Below the pieces are notes generated by a model, which ran no database searches, was not told the origin of the DNA, and was given only the letters and a program-made list of their open reading frames with translations. A stretch of 8,914 bases of DNA from Nitriliruptoraceae bacterium. GTDB lineage: Bacteria; Actinomycetota; Nitriliruptoria; Nitriliruptorales; Nitriliruptoraceae. The position numbers were made by a program, and so were the translations under genes. Where the stretch lies: positions 1 to 8,914 of the forward strand of contig SLLJ01000215.1 in assembly GCA_007134165.1 (NCBI GenBank). Reading direction: 5' to 3'. Below are positions 5,873-8,914 of this stretch, piece after piece (within the stretch, counting starts at the first letter, position 1; each line of letters begins with the position of its first letter).

Positions 5873-7288
5873 TCACAGCCCGGCGCGGTCGAGACGCTTC
5901 ATGAGTTTGCGGCGTCGCTTGTACCCGGCGCGGATCTCGGCCACGAGACGGTTGAGGTCGGTGTCCTGGCCGAGCCGCTGGTAGAGGGGCCGCATCAGCG
6001 TCAGCAGACGCACCACCTCGTCATGGGCGTGGTCCTTGGCGGGTTCCAGCGCAACCTCGAGGTGGCGGCGGTAGACCGTGATCGCGTCGGAGGGCTGCTG
6101 GTCCGCCCGGCGCTTGGCGAGCTGAAGCTCGAGCGGCGGCCGACACCCGTGCGCGTCGGCTGCCTCCCAGGCAGCGTCGACGTCCTCCTCGAACAGCAGG
6201 ATCTCAACCAGCGTGCTGCCATCGCGACGCTGCCAGGGCGATCGACTCGTCGCGGTTCGCGGTCGCTGGCCCTCGATGGCGTCGCGCAGCACCGCCAGGG
6301 CGGGTGCGCGTTCGGCGGGCCACGCACCCTCTGCCTCGGCGCAGGATCGGAGCCGTCGGTAGGTGCTCAGGGATTGCGTGCGGGTGAAGAGTTCACGCGC
6401 GTCATCCAGCGCCGGAGCGGACCGGCCCGCGGCGGTGTGGAGGTCGACGAGCAGCTCCAGCAGCCGCAGCTCACCGGGCAAGGCGGCGCGGCCCCGCTCG
6501 GCCCAGTCCAGTGCGAGGTCGTCGCGGCCGTGGGTCCGGCACGCCTTCGCGATGCGCAGGTAGGCGTAGCCGGACGAGCAGTCGCGGGCCACGACCTCTA
6601 CCAGCGCATCGAGCCCGCCCGTGGTCGCCGCGAGGTGCTCCATGACCGTACGGATCCGGAACCAATCGGTGGACCCGTCGCGGGAGGCATCGCCGGCGGT
6701 GAGTGTCGGCACTTCGGCCCACGGCTGCTCGGCCAGAGCTCGGTAGGCGGCCAGCCCGTCGTCGCCGCGCACGGGTGCATAGTCGCCGACCGCGCTGAGG
6801 TAGCGGTCCAGCTCGAATCCCAGCGCCCACCGCAGCAGCTTGCCGGCGAGTACGGCTGGATCCGGTGGTGCCTGCCGACACGCCTCGAGGTGCAGCGCCA
6901 TCGCGCGCTCGAACAGCTCGGAGAGGTGGCCGTCGGAGTCGTCGAGGTGGCCCACGCTGGCGTCGAGTTCCTCCAGCGTCAGCTCCGCCAACTCGACGAC
7001 CTCGGCCGTGAACCCCGACTCCATCAGAGCGCCCAGATCATCGATCACCGCCTCGACCTCGTGGCGCCACGTCCAGGCCGCGCGGTAGGGCACGTAGCCC
7101 CCGTTGTCGGAGGTGGCGAAAGCGAACGCGTCCTCGATCGCCGCCTGATGGGGCGCCACGTCGAGCCGGCCCGGTCCCCCGGCTGCGGCCAGCCGGTCCA
7201 GCTCGCGGCGGAGCTGCGGATCCCTTGCGGCCCGGTCGACCAGCAGGTCGCGGAGGTGATCGGCTGGCAGGCGCACGAACAGGGCCAT
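5873..7288 (-). CDS. DUF6880-like helical-repeat protein
   Basis: A 471-aa soluble, almost wholly alpha-helical protein with TPR-like helix pairs and no signal peptide or membrane segment. YVPYRAAWTWRHEVEAVIDD (65-84), AEVVELAELTLEELDASVGH (95-114) and the acidic DDSDGHLSELFERAMALHLE (116-135) match the pattern I recall for proteins annotated as DUF6880 or as partners of SWIM zinc-finger proteins. So does the C-terminus, with PLYQRLGQDTDLNRLVAEIR and then YKRRRKLMKRLD (about 431-468). TPR-like helices in the middle include GYAYLRIAKACRTHGRDDLA and RHLEVALEPA. No catalytic motif is seen, so it is probably a scaffold or interaction protein. The ATG at 7288 has no good Shine-Dalgarno, but lies only 24 nt after the stop of the HTH gene, so it is likely translated from the same message. 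No SWIM protein gene lies within this window. Confidence 0.75.
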   Translation of the reverse strand: MALFVRLPADHLRDLLVDRAARDPQLRRELDRLAAAGGPGRLDVAPHQAAIEDAFAFATSDNGGYVPYRAAWTWRHEVEAVIDDLGALMESGFTAEVVELAELTLEELDASVGHLDDSDGHLSELFERAMALHLEACRQAPPDPAVLAGKLLRWALGFELDRYLSAVGDYAPVRGDDGLAAYRALAEQPWAEVPTLTAGDASRDGSTDWFRIRTVMEHLAATTGGLDALVEVVARDCSSGYAYLRIAKACRTHGRDDLALDWAERGRAALPGELRLLELLVDLHTAAGRSAPALDDARELFTRTQSLSTYRRLRSCAEAEGAWPAERAPALAVLRDAIEGQRPRTATSRSPWQRRDGSTLVEILLFEEDVDAAWEAADAHGCRPPLELQLAKRRADQQPSDAITVYRRHLEVALEPAKDHAHDEVVRLLTLMRPLYQRLGQDTDLNRLVAEIRAGYKRRRKLMKRLDRAGL

Positions 7289-7312
7289 GAGCAGACCGCG
7301 GGCTCGGAGCGG

Positions 7313-8035
7313 TCAGGCGACGTCGAACGAGTCGGCGCCCATGAGGAAGTGGTAGTTGTCGCGGCCGACGGTGCGTTCGAGGGTGCGCATGATCCGCGCA
7401 GCGTCGTCGTGGGGTCCCTGGATGTAGAAGGGCTTGCCGTCGCGGCCGAACTCGATGGCGCACGGGTCGGTCAGCGGCCCGAGGTGGCCCCCGGCCCGAC
7501 GCAGGTCAGGATGCGGCTCGAAGCCCAGCCCACGCGCGTACTCGACGGCGCCCCACACCAGGTGCCGGGCCAGCTCGATCGGCGCCAGAAGCGGCGGGCC
7601 GTCGAAGCCACCGAAGTACCGGTCGACGAAGGTGGGCAGACGTCGCTCGCTCATCCGTCGCGGCGGCAGGGCGTCCTTGACGCCGAGGCAGTAGGTGTCG
7701 ACGAGGTACCCGCTCACCGACACGTCGCCGCCGGCACGACGCGGCCCACGCGCCACCAGCACCGCGACCAGACCGGACGTCGACTCGATCCCGGGACGCT
7801 GGCGATCTGGCCAGTCCCGGGCACCGTCCACGGTCAACCCGCTGCTCCAGCCGGCGCTCACCCAGCAGCCGGACACGGCGGGCTCGGCCGTCCCCGACCG
7901 CTCCTCCCGGTCGATCGCACGCACCAGCGGTGCGACGCTCCCCCGCGGAACCCCAAGGACGCGTGCGATGTGGTTGGTCGACGCTCCCTCCGCATGCAGC
8001 TCACGCACCCGTGCCTGCAGTTCGGCATCGTTCAT
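7313..8035 (-). CDS. HTH-domain protein fused to an uncharacterised conserved C-terminal domain
   Basis: A 240-aa protein. Residues 4-43 form a helix-turn-helix of the simple resolvase/sigma-like type: AELQARVRELHAEGAST, then NHIARVLGVPRGSVAPLVRA, where GVPRGSVAPLV would be the recognition helix. A core starts at GCWVSAGWSSGLTV (56-69), followed by VSGYLVDTYCLGVKDALPP (107-125). LARHLVWGAVEYARGLGFEP (155-174), AIEFGRDGKPFYIQGPHDD (193-211) and the end MRTLERTVGRDNYHFLMG complete it. The YLVDTYCLGVK and YA-xx-LGF-xP-H-xD...GKP motifs recur in bacterial proteins of unknown function as I recall. No catalytic site is evident; Asp113, Cys116, His176 and Asp178 are candidate conserved residues. The start at ATG 8035 is well supported by GGGAGGTG about 9 nt upstream. 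It leads the pair with the DUF6880-like gene. A regulatory role is possible, but ligand and target are unknown. Confidence 0.8.
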   Translation of the reverse strand: MNDAELQARVRELHAEGASTNHIARVLGVPRGSVAPLVRAIDREERSGTAEPAVSGCWVSAGWSSGLTVDGARDWPDRQRPGIESTSGLVAVLVARGPRRAGGDVSVSGYLVDTYCLGVKDALPPRRMSERRLPTFVDRYFGGFDGPPLLAPIELARHLVWGAVEYARGLGFEPHPDLRRAGGHLGPLTDPCAIEFGRDGKPFYIQGPHDDAARIMRTLERTVGRDNYHFLMGADSFDVA

Positions 8036-8351
8036 TTCGCGGCACCTCCCGTGTTGTGGACGCGACCGTTCTATCAGCACTCGGTGCCCGAACCGTGGAG
8101 GTGGCGTACGGTGCAGATGACCGACCCCACGCTCCCGGACCCAGGGGCACCGCAGCGTCCACCCGCCGGGGACGACGGGCGCCTGCACGTGCTGTGGACG
8201 TTCCCGGACGGCACCGCCCCCGATCCGTAGGCTTCCACGGTGGACGCGCACGCCGAGCGTCGGAAGAGTTCGCGCCGCCGGCCGTGCGACGCCATCGGTC
8301 CCGTGCGTGCCCAAGCGATGGTCCACGCGGCGGAACGAGAACGGGGAGTCG
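8036..8351. other. 316-bp divergent intergenic region
   Basis: This gap separates the HTH gene (-) from the Cys-rich gene (+) and must hold promoters for both. On the plus strand TACGGT (8106-8111) fits an actinobacterial -10 of TAnnnT form. On the minus strand TAGAAC (complement of 8069-8074) is a weaker -10 candidate 34 nt before the HTH gene start. Neither has a clear -35. A candidate small ORF at 8111-8230 is listed separately. From 8231 to 8351 I see nothing definite. Confidence 0.4.
8111..8230 (+). CDS. Candidate small ORF, 39 codons
   Basis: A GTG at 8111 is preceded by GGAGGTGG at 8097-8104, with 8 nt between GGAGGT and the start. The frame runs 39 codons to a TAG at 8228-8230. The peptide is Pro/Asp-rich and soluble, ending GRLHVLWTFPDGTAPDP. 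ATG 8117 is an in-frame alternative and could be a leaderless start behind TACGGT at 8106-8111. In G+C-rich DNA short open frames are common, so only the ribosome site raises it above chance. No family is recognised. It could instead be a leader peptide or plain intergenic sequence. Confidence 0.25.
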   Translation: MQMTDPTLPDPGAPQRPPAGDDGRLHVLWTFPDGTAPDP

Positions 8352-8914
8352 ATGCCGCAACCACCCGACGACCTCGAGGAAGCGCTCGGTCTGGCCGGGC
8401 TGCGCGATCGACCTGCCGCACTCGGCTGCCTCTGCTCCTGCCACACGCGCCGGTTCGGGCGGCCGACCCACGTCCGCGCCGACGGCACCTCGACGTACGA
8501 CACCCTCGACCGCGCACCGCTGCACGACGACGGGGCGAGCTGTCCATGCCAGCTGACTTCTGAGGAGCGTGAGCAGGCACGCCGACGGTTCGCCGAGCAC
8601 CTCGACGAACTGCGCGCCGAGCACGAGCTCAGCGGTCGCGCCGCAGCCACCGATCGGGACCGGCAGCGGGCGCGGGCGCTCGCACACCGGGCCGGCCTCG
8701 AACGGTTCGAGCTGCTCGGCGAGTGGGTGCCGCTCGCCTTCGAGGGCACCTGGCGCGGCGACCACGTCTACTTCCGGTCCCGGCACGGCACCTGGCAGCT
8801 CGAACGGGACCGGGACCGGCCCGAGCGATGGGGCACGGTCGTCGCTCAGGGCGCCGAGGCCGACCACGATCCCGACCAGGGTTGGGTCGACGGGGAAGGT
8901 GCCGGACCGATCGA
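8352..8914 (+). CDS. Cys-rich N-terminus hypothetical protein, 3' end beyond window
   Basis: The first 187 codons of a gene that continues past the window edge. The N-terminal part has five cysteines in two clusters: Cys26, Cys28 and Cys30 with His31 (GCLCSCHTRR), and Cys64 and Cys66 (ASCPCQL). These could together bind zinc or another metal. A long charged helix follows (about 68-116, with SEEREQARRRFAEHLDEL). Then comes a mixed segment with ERFELLGEWVPLAFEGTW and HVYFRSRHGTWQLERD that looks like beta strands. The start at ATG 8352 has GGGGAG at 8343-8348, a rather short spacing. The frame is open to the end with strong G/C third-position bias, while the opposing frames give Pro/Ala/Arg-rich shadow text. 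I do not recognise the family. Confidence 0.65.
   Translation, partial: MPQPPDDLEEALGLAGLRDRPAALGCLCSCHTRRFGRPTHVRADGTSTYDTLDRAPLHDDGASCPCQLTSEEREQARRRFAEHLDELRAEHELSGRAAATDRDRQRARALAHRAGLERFELLGEWVPLAFEGTWRGDHVYFRSRHGTWQLERDRDRPERWGTVVAQGAEADHDPDQGWVDGEGAGPI

Noticed and set aside
5516..8230. 904-codon open frame on the plus strand
   Set aside because: It lies antisense to three genes with clear membrane, helical-repeat and HTH character. Its translation has the mixed Gly/Arg/Val/Gln text of a G+C-rich shadow frame. Only its last 39 codons, outside those genes, were kept as a separate candidate.
8001..8867. 288-codon minus-strand open frame at the right end
   Set aside because: Pro/Gly/Val-rich text opposite the Cys-rich gene, and it runs into the start of the HTH gene in a different frame. 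It is the typical antisense shadow of a G+C-rich gene.

Overview
This is a G+C-rich window with actinobacterial character. Third positions are almost all G or C, starts are ATG or GTG with GGAGG-type ribosome sites, shadow frames are long and open, and the families found (DUF433/DUF5615 toxin-antitoxin, GyrI-like domain, small conserved membrane proteins, lipoprotein HtrA-like protease) are common in Actinomycetota. No rRNA, tRNA, CRISPR array, transposase or phage gene is visible, so the lineage cannot be fixed further from this sequence. It reads as ordinary chromosome with one small accessory module.

Left part (1-2383): three tandem copies of a 14-bp unit lie at the edge and are followed by a lipoprotein trypsin-like protease with a PDZ domain (61-1149, +). 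A perfect 12-bp hairpin separates it from a convergent GyrI-like ligand-binding protein (1218-1700, -). Divergent from that is a four-helix small membrane protein (1929-2336, +), preceded by a leader with two adjacent inverted repeats.

Centre (2388-4749): read on the minus strand, an RHH-DUF433 antitoxin (3687-3259) overlaps a DUF5615 PIN-like toxin (3262-2906) by 4 nt. Fifty-three nt later comes a small multidrug-export-family membrane protein (2852-2388). The antitoxin has a candidate extended -10 placed so that its message could be leaderless, and a small palindrome sits just upstream. Divergent from it is an uncharacterised gene (about 3836-4690, +) that is readable only across two frames. 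One base appears to be missing near 4100, and no credible stop is seen.

Right part (4750-8914): three minus-strand genes. A protein with an N-terminal HTH and an uncharacterised conserved C-terminal domain (8035-7313) is followed after 24 nt by a 471-residue helical-repeat protein resembling DUF6880 (7288-5873). After a 241-bp gap comes an eight-helix membrane protein (5631-4750). On the plus strand, a Cys-rich hypothetical protein starts at 8352 and runs off the window. The 316-bp gap before it contains a candidate 39-codon small ORF with a well-placed Shine-Dalgarno.

I found no clear new multi-gene system. The best leads are the HTH/DUF6880-like gene pair, the toxin-antitoxin module with its regulatory region, and the broken gene at 3836-4690.
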